64,000 nt of DNA from Stakelama sediminis (GCF_014199335.1 NZ_JACIJI010000001.1:620001-684000); one strand, 5' to 3'; positions 1 through 8,871 are shown, counted from the first letter of the stretch. Notes: generated from the letters alone by a model not told the origin. Translations and numbers: made by a program.

Positions 1-78
1 AGTGACGATCCCACGGATCAGCGCCACCACGGTCGCGATCATCAAAGCGATCAGCAAGAGGACGAGAAACGTCTGCAT
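1..78 (-). CDS. HIG1-type small membrane protein (N-terminal part, cut by window edge)
   Basis: Only the first 26 codons are inside the window, reading from an ATG at 78 towards the left edge. The peptide starts MQTFLVLLLIALMIATVVAL and is a hydrophobic transmembrane segment followed by an Arg-Gly-Ile-Val-Thr junction. This resembles the short two-helix HIG1-domain proteins of sphingomonads, but the second helix is missing, so the family call is by similarity of the first helix only. It lies 10 bases after the gluQ stop on the same strand and may be cotranscribed with it. Confidence 0.55.
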   Translation of the reverse strand, partial: MQTFLVLLLIALMIATVVALIRGIVT

Positions 79-88
79 GCAGGCAAGT

Positions 89-1000
89 CTATCCCTTTGC
101 AGCGCCGATGCCAACCGGCATCCGCCCGGCGCGCAGATCGTCGGCAAAAGCGTGCCCTTCCACGCCCGCCCGCCGCAGCGCCTCCAGCGTCGGCGCGCCG
201 TGCCGCTTGGCCAGCCGTTGCCCCGATTCGTCGGTCAGCAGCGCGTGATGGCAATAAACCGGCGTCGGCAGGCCGAGCAGCGCCTGCAACAGCCGGTGGA
301 TATCGGTAAAGGGCAGCAGATCGACCCCGCGGATCACATGGCTGATATGCCGGGCGGCATCGTCCACCGTCACCGCGAGGTGATAGCTGGCGGGCGCATC
401 CTTGCGCGCGAGCACGACATCGCCATGCGCCAGCGGGTCGGCGCGATGGTCCATACCCTCGCAGTCGCGCCAGACCAGTTCCCCTGCCCGCTCGACCGCC
501 GCCGCCATGTCGATGCGCCAGGCATGGGGTTCGCCCGCGACGATGCGGCGCGTGCGCTGCGCCTCCGCCAGATCGCGGCAGATGCCGGGATAGACCTCCC
601 CCATGCCATGCGGTGCCGATCCGCTGGCGGCGATTTCGCGGGCGATGTCGGCGCGCGTGCAGAAACAGGGATAGAGCAGCCCCGCCCCGCGCAGCCGGTC
701 GAGCGCATCTTCATACAGGCCCAGCCGCTGCGACTGGTACAGCACCGGGCCGTCCCAATGGAGGCCGAGCCAGCGCAGATCGTCGAGGATCGCGGCAACA
801 TGTTCGGGGCGGCTGCGCGCGCCGTCGATATCCTCGATCCGCAACAGGAACGTGCCGCCGCGCGCGCGGGAGAAATCGTGTGCCAGGATGGCCGACAGCG
901 CATGGCCGGGGTGCAGCCTGCCGGTCGGGCTGGGCGCGAAGCGCGTGACAATGGCAGCATCACCGCCACTTTCCAAACGAGATTTATCGTTCACGCGCAC
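89..1000 (-). CDS. gluQ: glutamyl-Q tRNA(Asp) synthetase
   Basis: 303 residues from a GTG start. It is a truncated glutamyl-tRNA synthetase paralogue that attaches glutamate to the queuosine base of tRNA(Asp) in the cytoplasm. The N-terminal TRFAPSPTG block, the HPGH version of the HIGH motif and the RLAKRHGAP version of KMSKS are all visible. The length matches the catalytic core without an anticodon-binding domain, which is diagnostic of GluQ (about 300 residues) rather than GltX. A second in-frame GTG six bases downstream is an alternative start. A tRNA-guanine transglycosylase of the same queuosine pathway is encoded at 45.7 kb but is not linked. Family knowledge gives the reaction; the motifs are seen directly. 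Confidence 0.93.
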   Translation of the reverse strand: MRVNDKSRLESGGDAAIVTRFAPSPTGRLHPGHALSAILAHDFSRARGGTFLLRIEDIDGARSRPEHVAAILDDLRWLGLHWDGPVLYQSQRLGLYEDALDRLRGAGLLYPCFCTRADIAREIAASGSAPHGMGEVYPGICRDLAEAQRTRRIVAGEPHAWRIDMAAAVERAGELVWRDCEGMDHRADPLAHGDVVLARKDAPASYHLAVTVDDAARHISHVIRGVDLLPFTDIHRLLQALLGLPTPVYCHHALLTDESGQRLAKRHGAPTLEALRRAGVEGHAFADDLRAGRMPVGIGAAKG

Positions 1001-1037
1001 TCTTGACCCTTTATCGCTGCGATGCTGTCATACGCCT

Positions 1038-1069
1038 GTCATTCCCGCAGGCGAAAGCCCATCGGGAAT
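1038..1069. repeat. GTCAT-headed intergenic hairpin repeat, copy 1
   Basis: GTCAT is followed by a nested stem: ATTCCCG (1041-1047) pairs with CGGGAAT (1063-1069), and inside it GGC pairs with GCC around a GAAA loop. It lies in the leader between gluQ and the HNH gene. Two other elements, at 35001 and 37661, also begin GTCAT directly before a stem, suggesting a dispersed repeat family. Confidence 0.6.
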
Positions 1070-1087
1070 TTTGGGGGAGGAGGGTTC

Positions 1088-1672
1088 ATGTATCATCCCG
1101 ACCTGATCCGGCACCCGGATATGCTGCGCCATCCGGACAGCTGTCCGTCGCTGGTGTTGAATGCGGATTATACACCGCTCAGCTATTACCCGCTGAGCCT
1201 GTGGCCATGGCAGACCGCGATCAAGGCGGTGTTCCTCGATCGGGTGAACATCGTCAATTATTACGACCGGGAGGTTCGAAGTCCCAGCGCGAGGCTGAAG
1301 ATTCCTTCGGTCATCGCGCTCAAACAATATGTAAAGCCTTCCCAGTTCCCCGCCTTCACCCGCTTCAACCTCTTCCTCCGCGACAAATTCGCCTGCCAAT
1401 ATTGCGGCAGTTCCCGCGACCTGACCTTCGATCACGTCATCCCGCGCGCCCAGGGAGGCCGCACCACCTGGGAAAATGTCGCCACCGCCTGCGCGCCCTG
1501 CAACCTGAAAAAAGGCGGGCGCACGCCCCGACAGGCCGCGATGCCGCTCCACGTCCAGCCGATCCGCCCGACAAGCTGGCAGCTACAGGAACACGGCCGC
1601 AGCTTCCCGCCGCATTATCTGCACGAAAGCTGGCACGACTGGCTCTATTGGGACATCGAACTGGAAGCGTAG
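1088..1672 (+). CDS. stand-alone HNH endonuclease-type protein
   Basis: 194 residues. The chosen ATG follows a strong GGGGGAGGAGGG ribosome site (1073-1084); an upstream in-frame ATG at 1022 would run through a hairpin repeat and is rejected. The N-terminus carries three HPD tripeptides in the first 17 residues. The C-terminal half holds the ββα-metal HNH fold: C103-x2-C106, D115-H116, N130 and C135-x2-C138-N139. Proteins of this layout are widespread single-copy genes in Alphaproteobacteria and are annotated as HNH endonucleases, but their role is unknown. No phage, intein or restriction genes are nearby, so a mobile or restriction function is not supported. Confidence 0.88.
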   Translation: MYHPDLIRHPDMLRHPDSCPSLVLNADYTPLSYYPLSLWPWQTAIKAVFLDRVNIVNYYDREVRSPSARLKIPSVIALKQYVKPSQFPAFTRFNLFLRDKFACQYCGSSRDLTFDHVIPRAQGGRTTWENVATACAPCNLKKGGRTPRQAAMPLHVQPIRPTSWQLQEHGRSFPPHYLHESWHDWLYWDIELEA

Positions 1673-1915
1673 GGCGGATCGGCATTCAGCCCTGATGGCT
1701 TGCAAAAGGCAGCTTTCCGCGCTTCCGGTGCTCACGTACTGAAAGTACGCTGCGCGCCGGGTCACGAAAATCCACCATGTTGTTCTACGAACGTCTGCGA
1801 CTCCGCCACATCATCTTCTGAATGGTGATCCGTCCTAGAGCGCGGGATTTGGGTTTGGGTGGCGCTCGCTACCCTATGCGGTTCAGAGTTGCCCCCAATG
1901 TCTGGGGTGGGGTGG
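1673..1915. other. non-coding stretch with small palindrome
   Basis: 243 bases with no convincing gene. A short perfect hairpin, CGTACT-GAA-AGTACG (1735-1749), sits in a sequence rich in local dyads. It follows the HNH gene and could be a 3' structured element or a degenerate repeat. Nothing here has a coding signature; the short open frames are shadows. Confidence 0.4.
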
Positions 1916-2200
1916 TTATCTGCCGTTCCGATCTTTGCGCAAGGCCATTGCCCGAAGAAGTCTCACAAGTCCGAAGCCTAATAGTGCTCCGAGGCTCGGC
2001 CAGAGTGGATTGAACACGTAGAGAAGTGCATCGAGGGCATCTGGACGACGGCTTGCGTCGTTTAGCTGGATGGAGGTTTGGACGAGCATCACGAGCGGGA
2101 TAATGACAAGGACGGCGCAGCCGATTTTGGCCCGAGGCACCAAGCCAGCCACAGCTCCTATAAGCCCGCCAATCAATAGAGCTGTTCCTATTACGGTCAC
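1916..2200 (-). CDS. small hydrophobic protein, three predicted membrane helices
   Basis: 94 residues from a GTG start. Hydrophobic segments at about 5-20 and 25-42, and a weaker one near 62-83, end in a basic tail (ALRKDRNGR), giving a positive-inside pattern. No family is recognised. Codon use is unlike the neighbours: it uses ATA, CTA and TTA codons that are rare elsewhere in the window, and base composition is visibly lower in G+C. No clear ribosome site precedes the start. It could be a recently acquired or decaying gene, or a chance frame in a low-G+C patch. The membrane-protein pattern with a continuous frame makes a real gene somewhat more likely. Confidence 0.45.
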   Translation of the reverse strand: MTVIGTALLIGGLIGAVAGLVPRAKIGCAVLVIIPLVMLVQTSIQLNDASRRPDALDALLYVFNPLWPSLGALLGFGLVRLLRAMALRKDRNGR

Positions 2201-2298
2201 GCCGTTAACTTACTGCTCTCAGGAATGTCCGCAATGGGGGCGTAAACAGACCTGCCGATTTTATAAGACTCTACCGGAACATGACCAATGCGGCCTCC

Positions 2299-2325
2299 CC
2301 ACCCTCCCCTTGCCGGGGAGGGTGG
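2299..2325. repeat. perfect 11-bp stem hairpin, CACCCTCCCC-type repeat
   Basis: CCACCCTCCCC (2299-2309) pairs perfectly with GGGGAGGGTGG (2315-2325) around a five-base loop. This G/C-rich type of intergenic palindrome is common between sphingomonad genes. The right arm lies about ten bases before the TTG start of the PBP gene and could double as its ribosome-binding site, so folding might limit translation. There is no T-tract on either side. Confidence 0.7.
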
Positions 2326-2335
2326 TGCATGATGC

Positions 2336-4480
2336 TTGCCGGGACTGTCGTATGGGGTTAATACAGCGCTTGTGAGGCTGTTTCCACGCGTATCGCGACA
2401 TGATCCCCCGGAGCCCGACCAATACGGGCCGGCGCATGGCGAAGAACCGACCGGGTTGACCGGCGGATCGCCCTATTACGACCCGGAATTCGACGAAGAC
2501 GATACGGTCGAGCCGCCGCGCCGTCGTATCCGCTGGTTCCGCTGGCTGATGCGCGGGCTGGGGCTGTTCATTATCCTGTTCGTGATCGCGGTGATCTGGC
2601 TGGCGGTGACGGCGCCGCTGTCCAAATCGCTGAAGCCGCTCGCGCCGCCATCGATCACGCTGTTGTCGGCGGAGGGCAAGCCGATCGCGCGGCGCGGGGC
2701 GATCATCGCCGCGCCGGTCGATGCGTCGAACCTGCCCAAGCGCGTCACCAACGCCTTTATCGCGATCGAGGACCGGCGTTTCTATAGCCATTGGGGCGTC
2801 GATCCGCGCGGTATCGTCCGCGCATTCCTGCACAACAGCTTTTCCGGCGGATCGTTGCAGGGGGCGAGCACGATCACCCAGCAGCTTGCCAAGAACGCCT
2901 TTCTCGATTCGGACCGCACCGTCACCCGCAAGCTGCGCGAGGTGCTGATCGCTTTCTGGCTGGAAGCGTGGCTGACCAAGGACCAGATCCTGTCGCGATA
3001 CCTGTCGAACGTCTATTTCGGCGACAATGTCTATGGCCTGCGCGCGGCGGCCGAGCATTATTTCAGCCGCAGTCCCGAAGACCTGACCACCGGGCAGGCG
3101 GCGATGCTGGCGGGACTGGTCAAGGCACCGTCGCGGCTGGCCCCGACCGGCAACCTGAAAGGCGCACGGGCGCGCGAAGCGGTGGTGGTGCACGCCATGC
3201 AGGAGGCGGGGTTCCTGAGCACTGCCGAGGCCGATGCGGTAAAGCCCGTGAAACTGCGCGTCCATGCGATGAAAGAGCTGCCCAGCGGCGGCTATTTCGC
3301 CGACTGGGTATTGCCCGATGCGCGCGACCGGGCGGGCGAGATCGTCACCGACGAAACCGTACGCACGACGCTGGACAGCCGCTTGCAGCGCGCCGCCGAA
3401 CGCGCGGTACAGCGCGCGCACCTGAACAAGGCGCAGGTGGCGATGGTGGTGATGCGCCCCGATGGCCGAGTCGTCGCGATGGTGGGCGGGCGCAATTACG
3501 ATAAAAGCCCGTTCAACCGGGCGGTGCAGGCGCGCAGGCAGCCCGGCTCCACCTTCAAGCTGTTCGTCTATCTCGCCGCCTTGCGGTCGGGAATGACGCC
3601 CGATTCGATTGTCGAGGACAAGCCCGTCACGATCGGCAAATGGTCGCCCGAAAATGCGGAGAAACGCTATCTGGGGCCGATCCCGCTGACCCGCGCCTTT
3701 GCGATTTCCAGCAACGTCGCGGCGGCACGGCTGACCAATCAGGTGGGGCCGGGCGCGGTGATCCGCGCGGCACGTGATCTGGGCATCACCACGCCGATCC
3801 CCGATGAGGCGACGATTGCGCTGGGCACGGCGGATGTCTCGCTGCTCGAACTCACCGCGGCCTATGCCTCGATCGCGGCGGGCAAGGCGCCGGTGAAACC
3901 GCGCGGGCTGGCGGCGACGGACGATCCCGATACAAGCTGGCTGAGCAAATTCTCCGGCGGGACGCGGCAATTCGATCCCGCCGTGCTGGCCGGGATGCGC
4001 AAGCTGCTCGCCGCGTCGGTCGATTACGGCACCAGCCGGGGGGCGGCGCTGTCGATCCCGACCTATGGCAAGACCGGCACGACGCAGGACGGGCGCGACG
4101 CGCTGTTCATCGGCTATGCGGGCGGGCTGGTGACGGGAGTGTGGATGGGCAATGACGACAACACGCCCAATCCGGGGCTGTTCGGCGGCGGCCCGCCGGC
4201 GCGGATCTGGCGCGATTTCATGACGCACGCGCTGGGCGTTTCGGCCTATCGCGCGCCGGTTCCGGCCAATGACGACAGCGATGACGATAGCAGCGTCGAA
4301 AAGGTGATCCCGCTGGACGGCATCCACCTGAACAAGCCGCTGGAGTTTAACGGGCTGGGGCTGAACCTGCGTATCGACCGCGACGGCAGCATCCGCATCG
4401 GCAACCAGCCGCCCCCTCCCCCCGCACCACCGCCCGCCGACCGCCAGCGTGCGCCGGGATCGGGCGACGAGGGCGATTGA
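2336..4480 (+). CDS. class A penicillin-binding protein, PBP1A type (transglycosylase/transpeptidase)
   Basis: 714 residues. It polymerises and crosslinks peptidoglycan in the periplasm. An acidic cytoplasmic N-terminus (YYDPEFDEDD) precedes one membrane anchor (about 73-93). The GT51 domain shows the catalytic Glu145 in AIEDRRFY and the ITQQLAKN block. The transpeptidase domain has Ser405 in STFK, SSN at 458-460 and KTGT at 579-582. A Pro-rich tail ends the protein. The TTG start at 2336 follows a GGGGAGGGTGG arm; a GTG at 2372 is an alternative and would remove 12 residues. The exact start is uncertain because no ATG occurs before the membrane anchor. A PBP-activator-like lipoprotein is encoded at 32.6 kb. 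Confidence 0.93.
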   Translation: MPGLSYGVNTALVRLFPRVSRHDPPEPDQYGPAHGEEPTGLTGGSPYYDPEFDEDDTVEPPRRRIRWFRWLMRGLGLFIILFVIAVIWLAVTAPLSKSLKPLAPPSITLLSAEGKPIARRGAIIAAPVDASNLPKRVTNAFIAIEDRRFYSHWGVDPRGIVRAFLHNSFSGGSLQGASTITQQLAKNAFLDSDRTVTRKLREVLIAFWLEAWLTKDQILSRYLSNVYFGDNVYGLRAAAEHYFSRSPEDLTTGQAAMLAGLVKAPSRLAPTGNLKGARAREAVVVHAMQEAGFLSTAEADAVKPVKLRVHAMKELPSGGYFADWVLPDARDRAGEIVTDETVRTTLDSRLQRAAERAVQRAHLNKAQVAMVVMRPDGRVVAMVGGRNYDKSPFNRAVQARRQPGSTFKLFVYLAALRSGMTPDSIVEDKPVTIGKWSPENAEKRYLGPIPLTRAFAISSNVAAARLTNQVGPGAVIRAARDLGITTPIPDEATIALGTADVSLLELTAAYASIAAGKAPVKPRGLAATDDPDTSWLSKFSGGTRQFDPAVLAGMRKLLAASVDYGTSRGAALSIPTYGKTGTTQDGRDALFIGYAGGLVTGVWMGNDDNTPNPGLFGGGPPARIWRDFMTHALGVSAYRAPVPANDDSDDDSSVEKVIPLDGIHLNKPLEFNGLGLNLRIDRDGSIRIGNQPPPPPAPPPADRQRAPGSGDEGD

Positions 4481-4537
4481 GCGCGCTCCGCAACAGAGCG
4501 GTTGACGCGCGGCCCCGCTGATCGCAAGGCACGGGTC

Positions 4538-5542
4538 ATGCGCTTTTTCTCCGACAATGCCGCCCCGGTCTGCCCGCAGGTGCTCGACGCACTGGCGCGC
4601 GCCAACACGCTCGACACCGCCTATGACGGCGACCGGTGGTCGGCACAGCTCGACGGCAGGCTGTCGGAGGTGTTCGAGACACAGGTCAGCGCGCTGTGGG
4701 TGCCCACCGGCACCGCCGCAAACTGTCTGGCGCTGACCGCGCTGTGCCCGCCAGACGGCGGCGTGGTCTGCCACCGCGAGGCGCATATCCAGATGGACGA
4801 AGCGGGTGCACCCGAATTCTTCACCCATGGCGCGCGGCTGATGCTGGTCGACGGTCCCGGTGCCAAGGTGACGCCGGACGCGGTCGAGGCGCTGCTGGCG
4901 GGCATCCGTCCCGATGTGCATCAGGTGCAGGCGCACGCGCTGTCGATCACCAACGCCACCGAATACGGCCTTGCCTACACCCCCGATGAAGTGGGCGCGC
5001 TGGGCGAAACCGCGCGCAGGCACGGGCTGGGGATGCATATGGACGGTGCGCGCTTTGCCAATGCGCTGGTGCATCTGGGCTGCGCGCCCGCCGATATTAC
5101 CTGGCGCGCGGGCGTCGATGTGCTGAGCTTCGGCTTCGTCAAGAACGGCGGCATGCATGCCGAGGCACTGGTGTTTTTCGATACCGGGCGGGCAAAGGGC
5201 GTTGCGCGGCGGCGCAAACGAGCCGGGATGCTGTTTTCCAAGGGCCGTTATCTCGCGGCGCAAATCCTCGCCATGCTCGACAACGATCTGTGGCTGGCCA
5301 ATGCGCGCGCGGCGAATGCCGGTGCGGCGCTGGTCGCCGAAGCGGCGGGGCCGGAGCGGCTGGTCTATCCGGTCGAGACGAACGAGGTGTTCGTGAAGAT
5401 GTCGGCGGACGAGGCGGCGGGGCTGCGCGCCGCCGGGTTCGATTTCTATGACTGGGCGCCGGGGGAAATCCGCCTCGTCTTTTCGTGGGACCAGACCGCC
5501 GACAGCGTCCGGCCGCTGGCCGATGCGATTGCCGCCTTGTGA
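4538..5542 (+). CDS. ltaE: low-specificity L-threonine aldolase family PLP enzyme
   Basis: 334 residues. It probably cleaves threonine or allo-threonine to glycine and acetaldehyde using pyridoxal phosphate. The fold-type I pattern is clear: PTGTAAN (56-62) for phosphate binding, His83 that stacks on the cofactor, Asp169 in HMDGARFANA, and Lys202 in SFGFVKNGG as the Schiff-base lysine. An upstream in-frame start at 4502 would add 12 residues without family support, so the ATG at 4538 (MRFFSDN) is used. The EamA exporter overlaps its stop by four bases (GTGA), so the two are probably translated together; an amino-acid export link is possible but not shown. Confidence 0.9.
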   Translation: MRFFSDNAAPVCPQVLDALARANTLDTAYDGDRWSAQLDGRLSEVFETQVSALWVPTGTAANCLALTALCPPDGGVVCHREAHIQMDEAGAPEFFTHGARLMLVDGPGAKVTPDAVEALLAGIRPDVHQVQAHALSITNATEYGLAYTPDEVGALGETARRHGLGMHMDGARFANALVHLGCAPADITWRAGVDVLSFGFVKNGGMHAEALVFFDTGRAKGVARRRKRAGMLFSKGRYLAAQILAMLDNDLWLANARAANAGAALVAEAAGPERLVYPVETNEVFVKMSADEAAGLRAAGFDFYDWAPGEIRLVFSWDQTADSVRPLADAIAAL

Positions 5543-6459
5543 GCGAAGAGGCCGAACGGCCGCGTTCGACGCAGCTTGCGGTCCTGATCCCCTTTGCCAT
5601 CGTCACGCTGATCTGGGGATCGACCTGGACGGTGATTCGCGGGCAGATTGCCGATGTTCCGGCAAGCTGGTCCGTCACCTATCGCTTTTTGCTGGCGAGC
5701 GCGGTGATGTTCGCGCTGGCGCTGTGGCGGCGTGAGCGGTTTCCGACCGACCTGCGCGGGCTGGGGTTCGCCGCCGCGCTGGGGCTGAGCCAGTTCTGCC
5801 TGAACTTCAATTTCGTCTATCGCGCGGAGCAGTACATCACCTCCGGGCTGGTGGCGGCGATCATCGCGTTGATTCTGGTGCCCAATGCACTGCTGGCGCG
5901 CCTGTTTCTGGGGCAGCGGATGGGCGGGCAGTTGCTGGCCGGATCGGCGCTCGCGCTGCTGGGCATCGCGTTGCTGTTCGTGCAGGAGGCACGGCTGGAT
6001 GTCAGCGCGAACGGCGCGATGTGGCTCGGCATCGGGCTGGCGGTGCTGGGGATGCTGGCGGCATCGGCGGCCAGCGTGATGCAGGCGACACAGACCGCGC
6101 GCCGCTATCCGATGATCCCGATGCTGGCGGTCGCGATGCTGATCGGTGCGGTTCTGGACGGCACGCTGGCCTGGGCGACCCTCGGCCCGCCGGTGGGATC
6201 GGCTTCACCGGGTTTCTGGGCGGGTGTCGCCTATCTCGGCATTTTTGCGAGTGCGGTGAATTTCACGCTCTATTTCGGCGTAATCCGGGTCATCGGCCCG
6301 GCCAAGGCGGCCTATTCCAGCGTGCTGGTGCCGATCATCGCCATGGGCTTTTCAACCGTGTTCGAGGGCTATCGCTGGTCGGCCTATGCGATTGCGGGCG
6401 GCGTGCTGGCGGTGGCGGGGCTGGTCGTGGCGCTGAGGGCGCGCAGACCGAACCGGTAA
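5539..6459 (+). CDS. EamA/DMT-family transporter
   Basis: 306 residues with about ten hydrophobic helices in two EamA repeats, as in the drug/metabolite transporter superfamily. The first repeat starts with the typical ALIWGSTW-like motif (TLIWGSTW). The GTG start overlaps the threonine aldolase stop (GTGA, 5539-5542), a translational coupling that decides the start. Substrates of this family range from amino acids to purines; the aldolase neighbour hints at an amino acid but does not prove it. Its 3' end overlaps the convergent SDR gene by 76 bases. Confidence 0.9.
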   Translation: MSEEAERPRSTQLAVLIPFAIVTLIWGSTWTVIRGQIADVPASWSVTYRFLLASAVMFALALWRRERFPTDLRGLGFAAALGLSQFCLNFNFVYRAEQYITSGLVAAIIALILVPNALLARLFLGQRMGGQLLAGSALALLGIALLFVQEARLDVSANGAMWLGIGLAVLGMLAASAASVMQATQTARRYPMIPMLAVAMLIGAVLDGTLAWATLGPPVGSASPGFWAGVAYLGIFASAVNFTLYFGVIRVIGPAKAAYSSVLVPIIAMGFSTVFEGYRWSAYAIAGGVLAVAGLVVALRARRPNR

Positions 6460-7196
6460 TCGGCAAAGGCCGGACGCCAGCCGAGCACGCGTTTCGCCTT
6501 GCCGTTCGCGACGCGGCGATTCTCCGCATAAAATCCCTGTGCGGCGGGCGAGAGGTCGGCCGGCGGCACCACCGGCGGCGGTGGCAGGCCGAGCAGATGC
6601 GCGGCATAGGTCATCACCGCATCCTGCGGCGCGGGGCAGTCGTCGGAGAGGTTATAGGCCCCGGCAGGCGCATCGAACCCGGCGATGACGCCCGACACGA
6701 TGTCATCGACATGGACGCGGCTGAACACCTGCCCCGGCATATCGACACGGTGCGCTTTTCCAGACGCGACACGATCGAGCGGCGAACGGCCGGGGCCGTA
6801 AATGCCGGGAAGGCGGAACACATGCGCACCGCGTGCGAGCCATGCCGCATCCGCCTCCGCCCGCTCCACGCGGCGTCCGCCGCCGATGGGCGCGCTTTCG
6901 TCCACCCACGCGCCGCCGACATCGCCATAGACGCCGGTCGAGGAGAGATAGCCGAGCCACCGATCGCCGAAACGCGCGCCATAGCGGGTCAGCACGGGGT
7001 CGCCCCCCTGCCCCGGTGGCACCGAAGAGAGGATGTGCGTGGCGGCTGCAATCGCGCGCTCCACTGCCGCGGCATCGTCGAACGCCATCGTATCGCCGCG
7101 CCCGTCGCGGGTCGTCGCCTGCACCACCGCGCGGTCGCCCAGCGCCGCCGCCAGCCGCGATGCCGTATAGCCCAGCCCGAAGATCAGCAGCCGCAT
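6384..7196 (-). CDS. SDR-family NAD(P)-dependent epimerase-like protein
   Basis: 270 residues starting MRLLIFGLGYTASRLA, a Rossmann βαβ unit with a Gly-x-Gly dinucleotide motif. Further on are the LSSTGVYGD strand (active-site Ser/Thr and Tyr region) and FRLPGIYGPGRSP, typical of extended SDR epimerase-like proteins of the YeeZ type. The substrate is unknown. An upstream in-frame ATG at 7280 lies inside the neighbouring peptidase gene and is rejected. The last 25 codons overlap the end of the convergent EamA gene, and the Ser/Thr/Ala/Pro-rich tail may be a read-through extension. It is ten bases downstream of the M28 peptidase gene, so cotranscription is likely. Confidence 0.85.
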   Translation of the reverse strand: MRLLIFGLGYTASRLAAALGDRAVVQATTRDGRGDTMAFDDAAAVERAIAAATHILSSVPPGQGGDPVLTRYGARFGDRWLGYLSSTGVYGDVGGAWVDESAPIGGGRRVERAEADAAWLARGAHVFRLPGIYGPGRSPLDRVASGKAHRVDMPGQVFSRVHVDDIVSGVIAGFDAPAGAYNLSDDCPAPQDAVMTYAAHLLGLPPPPVVPPADLSPAAQGFYAENRRVANGKAKRVLGWRPAFADYRFGLRALSATTSPATASTPPAIA

Positions 7197-7206
7197 CGTC
7201 CCCGTC

Positions 7207-8871
7207 CTATTGCGCGCCGTAGCCGTGATAGAGCGTGCCGAAGAAATCGCCCTTGTGCCAGGCCGGGCGCTGATCGGCATCGGCGATGGCGCGTGCGATC
7301 TGATAATTCACGTCGATGAAGCGCACCCCCTGCGCCCAGTCGATCCCGTCCTTGCCCAGTTCGTCCGAGGGTTTGTGGTAATGTTCGGCGAAGAACAGTT
7401 CGACCGCCGCCTTGCCCGGCCCCTTTTCGCCCGGCCATAGGAAGACCGAGGGGATACCCTGCTGGACGAAGCGATAATGGTCGGAGCGCACGAACAGGCC
7501 CATTTCCGGCATCGGATCGGGCGAGAAGGCGACCCCGGCATCTGCCGCCGCCTGCCGCACGATCGGCCCCAGCGTCGAACGATCCGCGCCGAACGCGATC
7601 ACATCCTCGAACGGATAGGTCAGGATCGGCATGTCGAGATTGACGTCGGCGACCAGATGATCCTTGGGCAGGGTCGGATTGTGGGCAAAATATTCCGACC
7701 CGACCAACCCCTTTTCCTCCGCCGTGACGGCAAGGAACAGGATCGAGCGGCGCGGCGGCTTGCCCGATGCCTGAAACTTCTTCGCCTCCTCGATCAGCGA
7801 GGCGATACCCACGGCATTGTCTTCGGCACCGTTATAGATGGTGTCGCCGGTCTCATCGGGCTTGCCCACGCCGACATGGTCGAGATGCGCGGACAGGATT
7901 ACCACCTGATCCTTCAGCGCCGGATCGCTGCCCGGCAACAGGCCCGCGACATTGGAACTGTCCATCCTGCGCCGCGCCGTCCTGATCTCGACCGACAGCG
8001 TGGCGGGAAAGACGATCGGTGTGTCGCCGTACAGCGCCTTGCCCAGCTTTTTCTCACGCATCCCCGCCGCCTTGCCCAGCGCCGTCACTGCATCGCCGCC
8101 CAGCACCCCCAGCAGCGGCGTCTGCGGCGCGGGCGTGAAACCGTTGCCCTGCCTGTCCATCCAGGTCACTCGTTCACGCCCGGCATTGCGACTGCCCGAC
8201 AAGGTGGTGCCGGGCGTCAGCAGGATCACCGCGCCCACCGCCCCGTGCTTCGCCGCCTCGACCAGCTTGGTACGCATGCTACCGAAATGGGCGCGCTCCT
8301 CCCCGTTGAAGGAGGACGGCGCGCCGGTGCGCAGCGCGACGACCTTTCCGCGCACATCGGCCCCGGCATAATCGTCGCGCTTATATTGCGGCGCGACGAT
8401 CCCTTGCCCGACATAGACGATTTCGCCCGACACCTTCGTATCCACCGCCGCCGGGTTCGGGGACGGCAGATAGTCCTTGCCGAACCGGAGCGGGATGGTC
8501 CGGTCGCCGACGCGCAGCGTGAAAGCACCCTTGCCATCGACCTTGTACGCCATCAGGGGCACATGCTGAAGATAGCTGCCGGCATCGCCCGCCGGTTTCA
8601 GGCCGGCGGCATAGAATTGCGCCGCGACATAGTGGGCGGCGATATCATATTCGTGGCTGCCCGCATCGCGTCCGCGCATCGCATCGGAGGCCAGGAACAT
8701 CACATGCGCCTTCATCGCCGCCTCGGCGGGCGGCAGCGGCCGGTTGATGATCGCATTGCGCGCCGCGACCGTGTCCTTGCCTTGCGCGACCCGCGCGGGC
8801 GCCTCCGCCTGTTGCGCGAAAGCCGTGCTGCTCAGCGCCAGCGCCGATACGAAAACCGTCCAACGAAACAC
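7207..8871 (-). CDS. secreted M28-family metallopeptidase with PA domain
   Basis: 554 residues with a Sec signal peptide (about 1-19, cleaved after AFA). A PA (protease-associated) insert covers roughly 145-290. The M28 catalytic core has two-zinc ligands in the expected order: His329 (SAHLDHVG), Asp351 (GAEDNA), the catalytic Glu385-Glu386 pair (TAEEKG), Asp413 (NLDMP) and His499 (HYHKPSDE). It is probably an exported aminopeptidase or carboxypeptidase acting in the periplasm or outside the cell. It diverges from pepN, so the 122 bases between them hold two promoters and suggest a peptide-utilisation locus. Confidence 0.93.
   Translation of the reverse strand: MFRWTVFVSALALSSTAFAQQAEAPARVAQGKDTVAARNAIINRPLPPAEAAMKAHVMFLASDAMRGRDAGSHEYDIAAHYVAAQFYAAGLKPAGDAGSYLQHVPLMAYKVDGKGAFTLRVGDRTIPLRFGKDYLPSPNPAAVDTKVSGEIVYVGQGIVAPQYKRDDYAGADVRGKVVALRTGAPSSFNGEERAHFGSMRTKLVEAAKHGAVGAVILLTPGTTLSGSRNAGRERVTWMDRQGNGFTPAPQTPLLGVLGGDAVTALGKAAGMREKKLGKALYGDTPIVFPATLSVEIRTARRRMDSSNVAGLLPGSDPALKDQVVILSAHLDHVGVGKPDETGDTIYNGAEDNAVGIASLIEEAKKFQASGKPPRRSILFLAVTAEEKGLVGSEYFAHNPTLPKDHLVADVNLDMPILTYPFEDVIAFGADRSTLGPIVRQAAADAGVAFSPDPMPEMGLFVRSDHYRFVQQGIPSVFLWPGEKGPGKAAVELFFAEHYHKPSDELGKDGIDWAQGVRFIDVNYQIARAIADADQRPAWHKGDFFGTLYHGYGAQ

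Noticed and set aside
1088..1672. HNH gene considered as a homing or restriction endonuclease
   Set aside because: No intron, intein or methyltransferase is adjacent, and the protein belongs to a widespread chromosomal family.
2261..5263. 1000-codon open frame on the minus strand opposite the PBP and threonine aldolase genes
   Set aside because: It is an antisense shadow: Arg/His/Gln-rich low-complexity protein with no motif, covering two genes whose catalytic residues are all intact on the plus strand. High G+C removes stop codons in antisense frames.
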